Source: Jannaschia formosa (GTDB taxonomy: Bacteria; Pseudomonadota; Alphaproteobacteria; Rhodobacterales; Rhodobacteraceae). From it: a stretch of 64,000 nucleotides of DNA. A program made the translations under genes and the position numbers. The DNA lies in assembly GCF_003340555.1 (NCBI RefSeq), contig NZ_QPLJ01000013.1, positions 1 to 64,000 on the forward strand, read 5' to 3'. This document shows, in pieces, positions 19,309 to 28,040 of the stretch; position 1 is the first letter of the stretch, and each line of letters starts with the position of its first letter. Below the pieces are notes generated by a model that worked only from the letters and a program-made list of their open reading frames with translations, made no database searches and was not told the DNA's origin.

Positions 19309-20358
19309 TCAAGGCCTCCGCCCCAGCGTATCCGCCATCTCGGCCCCGCGCTGGCCCATCGGTCTCACCCGCCCGCGCGTCGTGTCCCGCCGCGACTGGT
19401 GCTCCATCTCCGCGTTCAGAAGCGCCCCCAGCAGCACCACGAAGGCCGTCAGCCAGATATAGAGCAGCAGGATCACGACCCCGGCGATCGCGCCGTAGGT
19501 CGGTTGATAGTTCCCGAAGTTCCGCACGAAATAGGAGAACAGCGCCGACCCCCCCAGCCACAGCGCCGTCGCGAGGATCGCCCCCGGCGTGACCCAGCTC
19601 CAGCGCGGCGCCCGGCGGGACGGCGCGTGCCGGTAGAGCAACCCCAGCGCCAGCAGCGACAGGACAGCCAGCACCGGCCACCGGCCAAGGGTGACGATGC
19701 TGTCGGTCCAGGGCGACAGCCCCAGCGCGGCCGCCATCGCGGGCACCGCCGCTCCGACCGCCAGCGAGACCAGCGCCATCACGGTCAGCACCGCCGTCAG
19801 CCACAGTGAGACGATGTTGCGCCGGATGATGTTGCGCTTCTCGTCCTCGGCATGGGCCATGTTGATCCCGCTGACGAGGTTGTCGACTCCGCGCGACGCC
19901 CAGAACAGCGACAGCGCCACGCTGATCAGCGCCGTGGCCGTCGCCTGCCCCGGCGCCTGCCCGACAAGGGCCACCGCCTGATCGCGGATCACGGCGAGCG
20001 GTTCGCTCGGCGCCACCCCCTCCAGCGTGTCGATCTGGCTGACGACCAGTTCGGGATCGAGGAACAGCGAGGCCAGCGCACCGAGCGTCGCGATGGCCGG
20101 GAACAGCGCCAGCATCCCGAAGAAGGCCACCCCTGCGGCGACCAGCGGCACGAGGTCGCTGTTTATGCGTTGGCCCACGCGGATCCAGATGTCGCGCCAC
20201 CCTGCCGGCTCGACCTCGTGCGGGCGCCACGCCTCGCGTCCCCGCCCCGTTTCCTGCGCGGCTTCTTCGGGGGGCGCGGGCGCCGCCGGATGGTCGCCTT
20301 CGGGATGCGGTGCGGCCCCTTCGCCGGGCCCCAGCCCTTCGCCAGGTCGGTCCTGCAT
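19309..20358 (-). CDS. YihY/BrkB family inner-membrane protein
   Basis: 349 residues. An unstructured, Pro/Glu/Gly-rich cytoplasmic N-terminus (~50 residues) precedes the YihY/virulence-factor BrkB domain, with about six hydrophobic segments beginning 'LVPLVAAGVAFFGMLALFPAIATLGAL'. 'SLFWASRGVDNLVSGINMAH' and 'YGAIAGVVILLLYIWLTAFVVLLGALLNAE' are family signatures. The molecular function of the family is unsettled. The ATG at 20358 has GGAGA about 10 bases upstream; longer in-frame extensions show no homology. Confidence 0.88.
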   Translation of the reverse strand: MQDRPGEGLGPGEGAAPHPEGDHPAAPAPPEEAAQETGRGREAWRPHEVEPAGWRDIWIRVGQRINSDLVPLVAAGVAFFGMLALFPAIATLGALASLFLDPELVVSQIDTLEGVAPSEPLAVIRDQAVALVGQAPGQATATALISVALSLFWASRGVDNLVSGINMAHAEDEKRNIIRRNIVSLWLTAVLTVMALVSLAVGAAVPAMAAALGLSPWTDSIVTLGRWPVLAVLSLLALGLLYRHAPSRRAPRWSWVTPGAILATALWLGGSALFSYFVRNFGNYQPTYGAIAGVVILLLYIWLTAFVVLLGALLNAEMEHQSRRDTTRGRVRPMGQRGAEMADTLGRRP

Positions 20359-20629
20359 GCGCGTCGTCTCCGTCTGCTGCCGCCCAAGGCAGCGGCATAT
20401 CGGGGTTAACGCAAAGGTGGCGGATCCGGTCCCTCGGCGGGCGAGGAGGAGGCGGGCGGCTCCGGCGGGTCTGTGCATCAGGGAGCGGGAGAGACCGGAT
20501 CCGGCGCGTCCTGCGCGAGTATTGGGTATGACGCGGATCATACCCGGATCACCCGTGGATCACCCCTTCGATCCCCTTGGCCGCGCCGCTCTGCCATGCT
20601 CAAACGGGCCGAGCCAAGGGAGGCCCGCC

Positions 20630-20866
20630 ATGAACTGCGTCTTCGTCCAGATCCGCTGCAAGCCCGGGACCGCCTACCAGGTCGCCGACGCGATCGCCCT
20701 GCGCGAGATCCATTCCGAACTCTACTCGACCAGCGGCGAATTCGACCTGCTGGTGAAGCTCTACATCCCGAACGATCAGGATATCGGTCTCTATATCAAC
20801 GACAATCTGCTCGACATCGAAGGGATCGAGCGGACCCTGACGACCCTGACCTTCCGCACGTTCTGA
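20630..20866 (+). CDS. Stand-alone Lrp/AsnC ligand-binding (RAM) domain protein
   Basis: 78 residues that correspond only to the C-terminal effector domain of Lrp/AsnC regulators, with 'GTAYQVADAIALREIHSELYSTSGEFDLLVKLYIP'. There is no helix-turn-helix. Such small RAM proteins oligomerise and bind amino acids, possibly modulating full-length Lrp proteins. The ATG at 20630 has GGGAGG 7 bases upstream. It lies 64 bases before the class IV aminotransferase-like gene in the same direction, which would fit a link to amino-acid metabolism. Confidence 0.85.
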   Translation: MNCVFVQIRCKPGTAYQVADAIALREIHSELYSTSGEFDLLVKLYIPNDQDIGLYINDNLLDIEGIERTLTTLTFRTF

Positions 20867-20930
20867 TCCCTCCACCCCGCCGCGGCTCCTGCATCTGGAC
20901 GCCGCCGCCCGTCTGGCAGAAGGTGCCCCC

Positions 20931-21839
20931 ATGACAGTCTCCGGCAGCGCCCAGGGCTACCCGCCCGATCCCCGCAACGACCATGTGAAGGTCTATGTCG
21001 ACGGCGCCCTCGTGCCGCGCGCAGAGGCCAGAATATCCATATTCGACAGCGGCTTCGTGCTGGGCGACGGCGTCTGGGAAGGGCTGCGCCTGAAGGACGG
21101 GCGCCTGATCCAGATCGACGCCCATCTCGACCGCCTCTGGGAAGGCGCGACCTCCATCGACCTCGACATCGGCCGCACCCGCGACGAGCTGAAAGCCGCC
21201 ATCGCCGAGACCCTCGCCGCCAACGACATGCAGGACGGCGCCCATATCCGGCTGATGGTCAGCAGGGGCCTCAAATCGACCCCGAACCAGGACCCCCGCT
21301 TCGTCATCGGCCGCGCGACGCTCGTGATCGTGGCCGAGTTCAAGGCGACAACCCCGCTTGCCGAAAAGCGCGGCCTGACCCTCTTCACCTCGACCTTCCG
21401 GACCTCCGGCCCGGACGTGTTCGACCTGCGCCTCAACTCCCATTCCCGCCTCAACCTGATCCAGGCGCTAGTGCAGGCGATCCATGCGGGCGCGGACGAG
21501 GCGCTGATGCTCGACCCGCGCGGCTTCGTCGCCTCCTGCAACTCGACCAACTTCTTCCTCGTCCGGAAGGGAGAGCTCTGGACCTCGACCGGGGCCTATT
21601 CCTTCAAGGGCCTGACCCAGCAGGCCGTTATCGATGCCTGGCGCGCGCAAGGCGGCACCGTGCGCGAGACGGACTTCACGCTGGCGCAGGTCTATTCGGC
21701 GGAGGAGGCGTTCTGCACCGGCACGCTCGGCGGCGTCACCCCGGTCTTCAAGGTGGACGGTCGCGTGATCGGCTCCGGCGCTCTCGGCCCCGTCACGAAG
21801 GCGGCGAGCGACGCCTACCTCGCCCGGGTCGCCGCCTGA
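20931..21839 (+). CDS. Class IV aminotransferase homologue lacking the catalytic lysine
   Basis: 302 residues of the branched-chain/D-amino-acid aminotransferase fold: 'FDSGFVLGDGVWEGLRLKDGRL' (38-59) and the phosphate-binding 'GTLGGVTPVFKVDG'. In active members the PLP-linking Lys sits in an 'HSKLN'-type motif. Here that motif is 'NSHSRLNLIQ' with Arg173 (codon CGC), and the usual 'ETNATNIF' is 'SCNSTNFF'. By eye the protein should not form the normal internal aldimine, so it may bind PLP without transamination or do another reaction. The alignment is from memory, not computed. Confidence 0.8.
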   Translation: MTVSGSAQGYPPDPRNDHVKVYVDGALVPRAEARISIFDSGFVLGDGVWEGLRLKDGRLIQIDAHLDRLWEGATSIDLDIGRTRDELKAAIAETLAANDMQDGAHIRLMVSRGLKSTPNQDPRFVIGRATLVIVAEFKATTPLAEKRGLTLFTSTFRTSGPDVFDLRLNSHSRLNLIQALVQAIHAGADEALMLDPRGFVASCNSTNFFLVRKGELWTSTGAYSFKGLTQQAVIDAWRAQGGTVRETDFTLAQVYSAEEAFCTGTLGGVTPVFKVDGRVIGSGALGPVTKAASDAYLARVAA

Positions 21840-21921
21840 CCCCACCGCCGTCAATCCTCTGTAAAGGTTAACGCCCCCTCCCTTTCGATGCTCCCCAAAT
21901 ATGCCGGGGGAAGCCGAAGGC

Positions 21922-21938
21922 GGGGGGCAGAGCCCCCC
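21922..21938. terminator. GC-rich hairpin downstream of the class IV aminotransferase homologue
   Basis: GGGGGGC-aga-GCCCCCC forms a 7-bp perfect stem between the two convergent genes (stops at 21839 and 21965). No U-run follows, so termination would be weak or Rho-assisted. The wider sequence, with 'ccccaaatatgccggggg' just upstream, looks like a type of G/C-rich intergenic repeat frequent in Rhodobacterales genomes; only one copy is in this window. Confidence 0.45.
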
Positions 21939-21964
21939 TCCCCGCCCGGCCGGGGGCGCGACCG

Positions 21965-22813
21965 TCACCGATGCAGCGACTCCCGCCGCGTCCGCGGCAG
22001 GTGCCAGTTCTCCATCACCTCGAGCGCCTGCTCCGCCGTCTCGACGAAGCGGAACAGGTCGAGGTCGTCGACGCCGATGGTCCCGGCCTCCTCCAGCGCC
22101 TCCCAGTCGATGATCTTGCGCCAGAACGCCTCGCCGAACAGCAGGAAGGGCACCCGCTCCATCCGGCCGGTCTGGATCAGGGTCAGCGCCTCGAACAGCT
22201 CGTCCAGCGTGCCGAAGCCGCCGGGGAAGACGCAGACCGCAGCGGCGCGCACCAGGAAATGCATCTTCCGGATCGCGAAGTAGTGGAAGTTGAACGACAG
22301 CTCCGGCGTGACGAAGGCATTCGGCGCCTGCTCGTGCGGCAGCACGATGTTGAGGCCGACGGACCGGCCGCCCGCCTCGGCCGCGCCGCGGTTGCCCGCT
22401 TCCATCACGCCCGGGCCGCCGCCGGTGACGATGACGTTCTCGGTGCCCCCCGTCTCGGCCAGCGACTTCTCGGTGACCAGGCGCGCGAAGCGGCGCGCCT
22501 CGTGATACTGGTCGGCCAGGCCGCGCAAAGTCTCGGTGCGGGCGGTGTCTCGCAGCTCGGGCCGGGGGATGCGGGCGCCGCCGAACAGCACCACCGTCGA
22601 GACCACATCTGCCTCGTCCAGCAGCATGGCGGGCTTCATCAGCTCCAGCTGAAGGCGGACGCCGCGCATCTCCTCGCGGCACAGGAAGTCCTCGTCGGCG
22701 AAGGCCAGCCGGTAGGAGGGGGACCGGCTCTGCGGGGTCGACGGCACGCCCTCGGTCGTCTCCACGTCCTCGCGGGCGTAGCGCATCGGGTGGCGGCGGT
22801 CATGGTCGGTCAT
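21965..22813 (-). CDS. LOG family / TIGR00730 Rossmann-fold protein
   Basis: 282 residues. The nucleotide-binding 'VTGGGPGVMEAGNRGAAEAGG' and the family signature 'FPGGFGTLDELFEALTLIQTGR' are both complete. LOG-family proteins are mostly cytokinin-riboside-monophosphate phosphoribohydrolases or related nucleotide hydrolases. This long form has an N-terminal extension of ~75 residues. The ATG at 22813 has AAGGA upstream. It is divergent from the threonine dehydratase-like gene. The exact substrate is not resolved. Confidence 0.88.
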   Translation of the reverse strand: MTDHDRRHPMRYAREDVETTEGVPSTPQSRSPSYRLAFADEDFLCREEMRGVRLQLELMKPAMLLDEADVVSTVVLFGGARIPRPELRDTARTETLRGLADQYHEARRFARLVTEKSLAETGGTENVIVTGGGPGVMEAGNRGAAEAGGRSVGLNIVLPHEQAPNAFVTPELSFNFHYFAIRKMHFLVRAAAVCVFPGGFGTLDELFEALTLIQTGRMERVPFLLFGEAFWRKIIDWEALEEAGTIGVDDLDLFRFVETAEQALEVMENWHLPRTRRESLHR

Positions 22814-22944
22814 CGGGGCGTCCTTGCATCCTCGGGTTGCGGCGGGTGTAACGCGTCCGCGGGCGGTGTTGTATCGCGAAAGGTCCCCGGGCCGTTCGCG
22901 ATCCGCGACGTCGCCGGAACGGGTCCCAGGCGAGAGGTGCGGCG

Positions 22945-23856
22945 ATGGAATGGCGGACGGAGATCGAGGCGGCGCGCGCGCGCATCGCGGGCCATGCGCG
23001 GGTCACGCCCGTCGCGCGGCTGACGCTCGGCGGCCATACGGTCGAGATCAAGCTGGAGCAGATGCAGCATACCGGCAGCTTCAAGGCGCGCGGCGCGTTC
23101 AACACGCTGCTGTCGGTGGACGTGCCCGCAGCGGGGGTGGTCGCCGCCTCGGGCGGCAATCACGGCGCGGCGGTGGCCCATGCCGCGGCCAGCCTCGGCC
23201 ACCCGGCGCATATCTTCGTGCCCGAGGTGGCCGGCCCCGCCAAGATCGCCCTGATCGAGCGGACCGGCGCCACCTGCCACGTCGTCCCCGGCCTCTATGC
23301 GGACGCGCTGGAGGCCGCGCGGGCGCACGAGGCGCAGACAGGCGCGATGCAGGTCCATGCCTACGATGCCGTGTCTACGGTGGCGGGCCAGGGCACCTGC
23401 TTCGCCGAATGGGACGCGCAGGGGCTGGAGGCTGACGAGGTTCTGGTCGCGGTCGGCGGCGGCGGGCTGATCGCGGGCGCGCTGGCCTGGTGGCAAGGCG
23501 CCCGCCGCGTCGTCGCCGTCGAGCCGGAGCAGTCGCGCGCGCTGAACGCCGCACTGGAGGCCGGGGCGCCGGTCGACGTGCCCGTCTCTGGCGTGGGCGC
23601 GAATGCGCTGGGGGCGAAGCGGATAGGCTCGATCTGCTTCGACCTTGCGCAGGGCATGGACAGCGTGACCGTGCCGGACGACGCGATCCTCGCGGCGCAG
23701 CGCCTCCTCTGGCAGGAGGCGCGGCTGCTGGTGGAGCCCGCGGGCGCCTGCGCGCTGGCCGCGCTGCTCTGCGGGGCGTGGCAGCCGCGGGGGAGGGTCG
23801 CGGTGCTGGTCTGCGGCGCCAACCCGGCGCCGGACCCGCTGGGCGCGGCGGCCTAG
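22945..23856 (+). CDS. Threonine/serine dehydratase-like PLP enzyme
   Basis: 303 residues, fold-type II PLP enzyme. The PLP lysine lies in 'HTGSFKARGAFN', the phosphate-binding loop is 'VGGGGLIAGALAWW', and 'ASGGNHGAAVAHAA' is the substrate-binding Asn loop. Length fits a catabolic threonine/serine dehydratase or hydroxy-aspartate dehydratase/serine racemase-like enzyme without an ACT domain. The ATG at 22945 has GAGAGGTG upstream. It lies just before the guanidine riboswitch and is probably not part of that operon. Confidence 0.85.
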   Translation: MEWRTEIEAARARIAGHARVTPVARLTLGGHTVEIKLEQMQHTGSFKARGAFNTLLSVDVPAAGVVAASGGNHGAAVAHAAASLGHPAHIFVPEVAGPAKIALIERTGATCHVVPGLYADALEAARAHEAQTGAMQVHAYDAVSTVAGQGTCFAEWDAQGLEADEVLVAVGGGGLIAGALAWWQGARRVVAVEPEQSRALNAALEAGAPVDVPVSGVGANALGAKRIGSICFDLAQGMDSVTVPDDAILAAQRLLWQEARLLVEPAGACALAALLCGAWQPRGRVAVLVCGANPAPDPLGAAA

Positions 23857-23989
23857 GGCGCGCGCGCCGCGCCCAACTGCCGGGCACAGCCCCGTCGATC
23901 GCCCGAAAAACGCGCATCCGCCCCTGCGGCAGGTCTTCCGCGCCGCTGCAGGGGTCGCGGTGCCAGCCTGCGCGCGGCAGGGTCGGAGG

Positions 23990-24094
23990 CGCAGGGCGTC
24001 TAGGGTTCCGCCCCCTCGGGGGGCCAGGTCCGAGAGACGCCGCCGGCGCGGCCAATTCCGCGCGGGTACACGGCGGGACAAAATCCCGGGAGAA
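23990..24094 (+). promoter_or_regulatory. Guanidine-I (ykkC) riboswitch aptamer
   Basis: The conserved ykkC blocks appear in order: 'TCTAGGGTTCCG' (23999-24010), 'CCAGGTCCGAGAGA' (24024-24037), 'ACACGG' (24068-24073) and 'AAAATCCCGGGAGA' (24080-24093). P1 closes perfectly: GGCGTC (23995-24000) with GACGCC (24036-24041), with a C/G-rich hairpin inside. The downstream hairpin GCGCGG-ccaatt-CCGCGC and the stem GGGA-caaaa-TCCC complete the fold. This RNA class binds free guanidinium. It sits 94 bases upstream of an importer and guanidine hydrolase operon, an independent functional match. Confidence 0.93.
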
Positions 24095-24130
24095 CACTGC
24101 GACGGGTCTGCCGGTCTCCTCCGCTCCTCC

Positions 24131-24167
24131 GCTCCGCCGCCGCAGCCCCGCGCGCCCCAGGCGGAGC
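24131..24167 (+). other. Hairpin between riboswitch and first gene (candidate expression platform)
   Basis: GCTCCGCC (24131-24138) pairs perfectly with GGCGGAGC (24160-24167). It lies 20 bases before the ATG, next to the GAGGA ribosome site, and is preceded by a pyrimidine-rich 'TCTCCTCCGCTCCTCC' that could mask that site. No poly-U follows, so control at translation or by Rho is more likely than intrinsic termination (inference). Confidence 0.45.
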
Positions 24168-24187
24168 GTCGCACGAGGATCGCCGCC

Positions 24188-25237
24188 ATGACCGCCCGCC
24201 GCATCGCCACCGCGACCGCCATCGCCCTCACGCTTGCCGCCCCCGCGTTCGCCCAGGAGAAGACCGACTTCCGCGTCGCCTGGTCGATCTATGTCGGCTG
24301 GATGCCCTGGGGCTATCTGGAAGACTCGGGCATCATGGACAAATGGGCCGAGAAATACGGGATCGACGTCGAGATCGTGCAGATCAACGACTACGTCGAG
24401 TCGATCAACCAGTACACGGCAGGCGCCTTCGACGGGGTCTCGGCCACGAACATGGACACGCTGTCGATCCCGGCGGGGTCCGGCGTCGACACCACCGCGC
24501 TGATCGTCGGCGACTTCTCCAACGGGAACGACGCCGTGATCGTGAAGGAGGGCGGGCTGGCCGACCTTGCCGGCAAGCCGGTGCACCTGGTCGAGCTGTC
24601 GGTGTCCCATTACCTGCTGGCCCGCGCGCTCGACTCGGTGGGTCTGACCGAGGCCGATCTGGCCGGGGTGGTGAACACCTCCGACGCGGACATGATCGCA
24701 GCCTTCCAGACGGATGACGTCGAGGCGGTCGTGACCTGGAACCCGCTGGTGTCGACCATCCTGGAAGACCCGGCGGCGACGAGGGTCTTCGACAGCTCGG
24801 ACATTCCCGGCGAGATCATCGACCTGATGGTGGTCAACACCGAGACGCTGGCAGCCAACCCCGATTTCGGAAAGGCGCTGGTCGGCGCCTGGTACGAGGT
24901 GATGGGCCTGATGGCGGCGGGCGACGAAGAGGTGCTGACCGCCATGGCCGAGGCTTCGGGCACGGATCTGGCGGGCTACAAGGCGCAGCTCGACTCGACC
25001 GAGATGTTCTACGATCCCGCCGACGCCGTCGCCTTCACGCAGAGCGAGGCACTGCCCGACACGATGGTCAACGTCGCCGAGTTCCTGTTCGAGAAGGGCA
25101 TCCTGGGCGAGGGCGCGCCCTCGGCCGATTTCATCGGGGTGGAATACCCGGACGGCGCGACCACGGGCGACGCGAACAACGTCACCTTCCGCTACGACAC
25201 GACCTACATGCAGATGGCGGCGGACGGCGCCCTCTAG
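24188..25237 (+). CDS. Guanidine-operon ABC transporter substrate-binding protein (NitT/TauT type)
   Basis: 349 residues with a signal peptide ('IATATAIALTLAAPAFAQE') and a type-II periplasmic binding fold of the NMT1/TauA class: 'VAWSIYVGWMPWGYLEDSGIMDKWAEKYG' opens the mature domain. Similar proteins beside gdmH genes have been annotated as urea-type binding proteins. Under a guanidine-I riboswitch, guanidinium is the expected ligand. The ATG at 24188 follows GAGGA by 8 bases. The permease start is 1 base after the stop. Confidence 0.88.
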   Translation: MTARRIATATAIALTLAAPAFAQEKTDFRVAWSIYVGWMPWGYLEDSGIMDKWAEKYGIDVEIVQINDYVESINQYTAGAFDGVSATNMDTLSIPAGSGVDTTALIVGDFSNGNDAVIVKEGGLADLAGKPVHLVELSVSHYLLARALDSVGLTEADLAGVVNTSDADMIAAFQTDDVEAVVTWNPLVSTILEDPAATRVFDSSDIPGEIIDLMVVNTETLAANPDFGKALVGAWYEVMGLMAAGDEEVLTAMAEASGTDLAGYKAQLDSTEMFYDPADAVAFTQSEALPDTMVNVAEFLFEKGILGEGAPSADFIGVEYPDGATTGDANNVTFRYDTTYMQMAADGAL

Positions 25238-25238
25238 C

Positions 25239-26051
25239 ATGCGCTGGATCAACCGGCAGCCGGGCACGGCGCTCCGGGCGGCGCTGGTGGCGACGCCCTT
25301 CCTGCTGCTGTTCCTCGCCTACTGGATCGGGTCCGAGATCCGGCTGGCGGCGAACCCGTCGGACCGGCTGCTGCCTGCGCCCGGGACGATCGCCGCCACC
25401 GCAGAGCGGCTGTTCACGGAACCCGACCGGCGGTCGGGCCAGATCCTGCTCTGGCACGATACCCTCGCCAGTCTGCTGCGGCTGACCGCCGGGGTCGCGA
25501 TCGCGGCGGCGGTGGCGACGGTGGCGGGGCTGGCCATCGGGCTGCTGCCCCATGTGCGGGCCGCGCTCGCCGGTCTGGTCGCCGTCGTCTCGATGATCCC
25601 GCCGCTGGCGGTCCTGCCGATCCTGTTCATCGTCTTCGGGCTGGGCGAGCTGTCGAAGGTCGTCCTCATCGTGATCGGCATCCTGCCCTTCCTCATCCGC
25701 GACCTGAGCCAGCGCGTGCTGGAGATCCCGCGCGAGACGATCGTCAAGGCCGAGACGCTCGGCGCCTCCAGCGGCGTGATCGCGCTGCGGGTGGCGTTGC
25801 CGCAGCTTCTGCCTCGCCTGATCCAGGCGGTGCGCCTGTCTCTCGGGCCCGCCTGGCTGTTCCTGATCGCGTCCGAGGCGATCTCGGCCGACCAGGGGCT
25901 CGGCTACCGCATCTTCCTCGTCCGCCGCTTCCTCGCGATGGACGTGATCCTGACCTACGTCATCTGGATCACGCTGCTGGCCTTCCTGATGGACCTCGCG
26001 CTGCGCTGGCTGTCGCGCCGGCTGTTCCCCTGGGCAGAGGCCGGGTTGTGA
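25239..26051 (+). CDS. ABC transporter permease of the guanidine operon (TauC/SsuC-like)
   Basis: 270 residues, BPD_transp_1 family with about six hydrophobic segments. The EAA loop is visible as 'ETLGASSGVIALRVALPQLLPRLIQAVRLSLGPAWLFLIASE'. It is the sole permease gene, so it should act as a homodimer, as in NitT/TauT importers. Its stop overlaps the GTG start of the ATPase by 4 bases. Confidence 0.9.
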   Translation: MRWINRQPGTALRAALVATPFLLLFLAYWIGSEIRLAANPSDRLLPAPGTIAATAERLFTEPDRRSGQILLWHDTLASLLRLTAGVAIAAAVATVAGLAIGLLPHVRAALAGLVAVVSMIPPLAVLPILFIVFGLGELSKVVLIVIGILPFLIRDLSQRVLEIPRETIVKAETLGASSGVIALRVALPQLLPRLIQAVRLSLGPAWLFLIASEAISADQGLGYRIFLVRRFLAMDVILTYVIWITLLAFLMDLALRWLSRRLFPWAEAGL

Positions 26052-26833
26052 GCTTCGTGCGGGCCGAGGGCATCTTCCAGAGCTACGGGCGCCGCCCGAT
26101 CCTCGAACGCGTGGACGTATCGGTGAAGGAAGGCGAGTTCATCTCGATCGTCGGTGCCTCGGGCTGCGGCAAGTCCACCTTCCTGCGCCTGCTGCTGGCG
26201 CAGGAACGCCCGACCCGCGGCGAGATCCGCATCGCCGGCGCGCCCCCCGCGACGGAGCCGGGGCTCGACCGGGGGGTCGTGTTCCAGCGCTACTCGGTCT
26301 TCCCGCACCTGACGGTGCGCGAGAACATCGTCGCCGGGGAAAGCTTCCGCACCCGCTGGGGCCGCTTCGGCGGGGCCGCACGCCGCGCCGCGCTGGCGCG
26401 CGCCGACGAGACGCTGGCGCGGATCGGCCTCGACCACGTGGCCCACCAGTACCCCGCGACCCTGTCGGGCGGGATGCAGCAACGGCTCGCCATCGGGCAG
26501 GCGCTGGCCGCGAGGCCGCGCATCCTGCTGCTGGACGAGCCCTTCGGCGCGCTCGACCCCGGGACGCGGCTCACCATGCACGATTTCCTGTCCGAGCTGC
26601 GCACCGAGACCGGCATGACCGTCTTCATGGTCACCCACGACCTCGCCGAGGGCTTCAAGCTGGGCGACCGCGTGCTGGTCTTCGATAAGCCCCGCTGGGA
26701 CCCGACCGACCCCGACGCCTACGGCGCCACGATCACCTACGATTTCGATGCCCGCAACGGCGGCATCCCGTTCCAGACCCCTGAGGAGACCCTGCATGCC
26801 CTTCGCACCCCCGGACCGGACCCGGTCGCATAA
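26048..26833 (+). CDS. ABC transporter ATP-binding protein of the guanidine operon (TauB/SsuB-like)
   Basis: 261 residues. Walker A 'GASGCGKST' (37-45), Q-loop 'VVFQRYSVFPHLTV', signature 'LSGGMQQRLAIGQAL', Walker B 'ILLLDEPFGALDP' and the H-loop 'MVTHDLAEG' are complete. It starts with GTG overlapping the permease stop. A C-terminal tail of ~35 residues runs over the start of the hydrolase gene, giving a 38-base overlap. Confidence 0.92.
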   Translation: MSFVRAEGIFQSYGRRPILERVDVSVKEGEFISIVGASGCGKSTFLRLLLAQERPTRGEIRIAGAPPATEPGLDRGVVFQRYSVFPHLTVRENIVAGESFRTRWGRFGGAARRAALARADETLARIGLDHVAHQYPATLSGGMQQRLAIGQALAARPRILLLDEPFGALDPGTRLTMHDFLSELRTETGMTVFMVTHDLAEGFKLGDRVLVFDKPRWDPTDPDAYGATITYDFDARNGGIPFQTPEETLHALRTPGPDPVA

Positions 26834-28040
26834 TCCGGCCGCCCTGACACTCGACGACAGGCGCTTCCACCACCCGGACCTTTCCAAGCTGCGCGGCTGG
26901 AAGGCCATGAAGGCCGAGGCCGACATCCCCGGCGACCGCTGGGACGAGGAGCGTCGCTGGGCGCTGCGCATGGGCCTGACGGGCGCCGACAGCATCGAGG
27001 ACAAGTCGATCCCGACCTTCGCGCGGGGCGAGTTGCCGCATTACGCAGGGATAAATACCTTCCTCAAGGCGCCCTATGCCGAGGACGTGACCGAGGTGAA
27101 GGACTACGACGCGACCGTCTTGGGTATCCCCTTCGACGGCGGCACGACCTACCGCCCCGGCACCCGGTTCGGCCCGCAGGGCGTGCGCAAGATCAGCGCG
27201 CTCTACACGCCCTACAACTACGAGATGGGCATCGACCTGCGCGAGCAGATGACGCTGTGCGACGCGGGCGACGTGTTCACCATTCCGGCGAATATCGAGA
27301 AGACCTTCGATCAGATCAGCCGGGCCGTCAGCCATGTCGCCTCGTCCGGATCGCTGCCCGTGATGATCGGCGGCGACCATTCCATCGGCTTTCCCTGCGT
27401 GCGCGGCATCGCGCAATGCACCTCGAAGAAGATCGGCATCGTCCATTTCGACCGCCATGCCGACATCCAGGAGAAGGACCTGGACGAGAGGATGCACACG
27501 ACCCCGTGGTTCCACTCGACCAACCTGCCGAACGTGCCGGCGAAGAACCTGGTGCAGGTCGGCATCGGCGGCTGGCAGGTCCCGCGCGAGGCGGTGAAGG
27601 TCGCGCGCGAGCGCGAGACCAACATCATCACGATGGGCGACATGGAGAAGATGGGCATCGACCGCACCGCCGAGATGGCGCTGGAGATGGCCTGGGACGG
27701 CGTGGACATGGTCTACATGTCCTTCGACATCGACAGCATCGACTGCGGTTTCGTCCCCGGCACCGGCTGGCCCGAGCCCGGCGGCTTCCTTCCGCGCGAG
27801 GCGCTGGCGCTGGCCTCGAAGGTCGCGGCCGAGGGCATCTGCGGGATGGAGCTTGTCGAGGTCTCGCCGCCCTACGACCAGTCCGAGATCACCGCGCTGA
27901 TGGGGACGCGGGTGATCGTGGACGTGCTGGGCTCCCTGGTCGCCTCCGGCAAGCTGGGCGCCCACAAGCGCCACATCGACAAGCCGGTCGAGATCCCGCA
28001 CGGCGAGTTCGAGGGGCGGAGGTGGTCCAATGCCACATGA
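26796..28040 (+). CDS. gdmH: Guanidine hydrolase (GdmH-type, ureohydrolase family)
   Basis: 414 residues, longer than agmatinases (~310) because of an ~95-residue N-terminal extension, as in Synechocystis GdmH (Sll1077). The metal site of the family is complete: His195 ('GGDHSIG'), Asp219, His221 and Asp223 ('FDRHADIQ'), and Asp311 and Asp313 ('SFDIDSID'). GdmH-like features I recognise are 'GELPHYAGINTFLKAPY' (78-94), 'QEKDLDERMHTTPWFH' (225-240) and 'FVPGTGWPEPGGFLPRE' (319-334). The cyanobacterial enzyme is nickel-dependent and splits guanidine to urea and ammonia. GAGGAGA lies 6 bases before the ATG. Agmatinase or guanidino-acid hydrolase activity is the main alternative, but riboswitch and importer argue for guanidine. 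Confidence 0.92.
   Translation: MPFAPPDRTRSHNPAALTLDDRRFHHPDLSKLRGWKAMKAEADIPGDRWDEERRWALRMGLTGADSIEDKSIPTFARGELPHYAGINTFLKAPYAEDVTEVKDYDATVLGIPFDGGTTYRPGTRFGPQGVRKISALYTPYNYEMGIDLREQMTLCDAGDVFTIPANIEKTFDQISRAVSHVASSGSLPVMIGGDHSIGFPCVRGIAQCTSKKIGIVHFDRHADIQEKDLDERMHTTPWFHSTNLPNVPAKNLVQVGIGGWQVPREAVKVARERETNIITMGDMEKMGIDRTAEMALEMAWDGVDMVYMSFDIDSIDCGFVPGTGWPEPGGFLPREALALASKVAAEGICGMELVEVSPPYDQSEITALMGTRVIVDVLGSLVASGKLGAHKRHIDKPVEIPHGEFEGRRWSNAT

Noticed and set aside
26796-28040. Calling the ureohydrolase an agmatinase (speB)
   Set aside because: The ~95-residue N-terminal extension, GdmH-like blocks, the riboswitch and the importer all fit guanidine hydrolase better.
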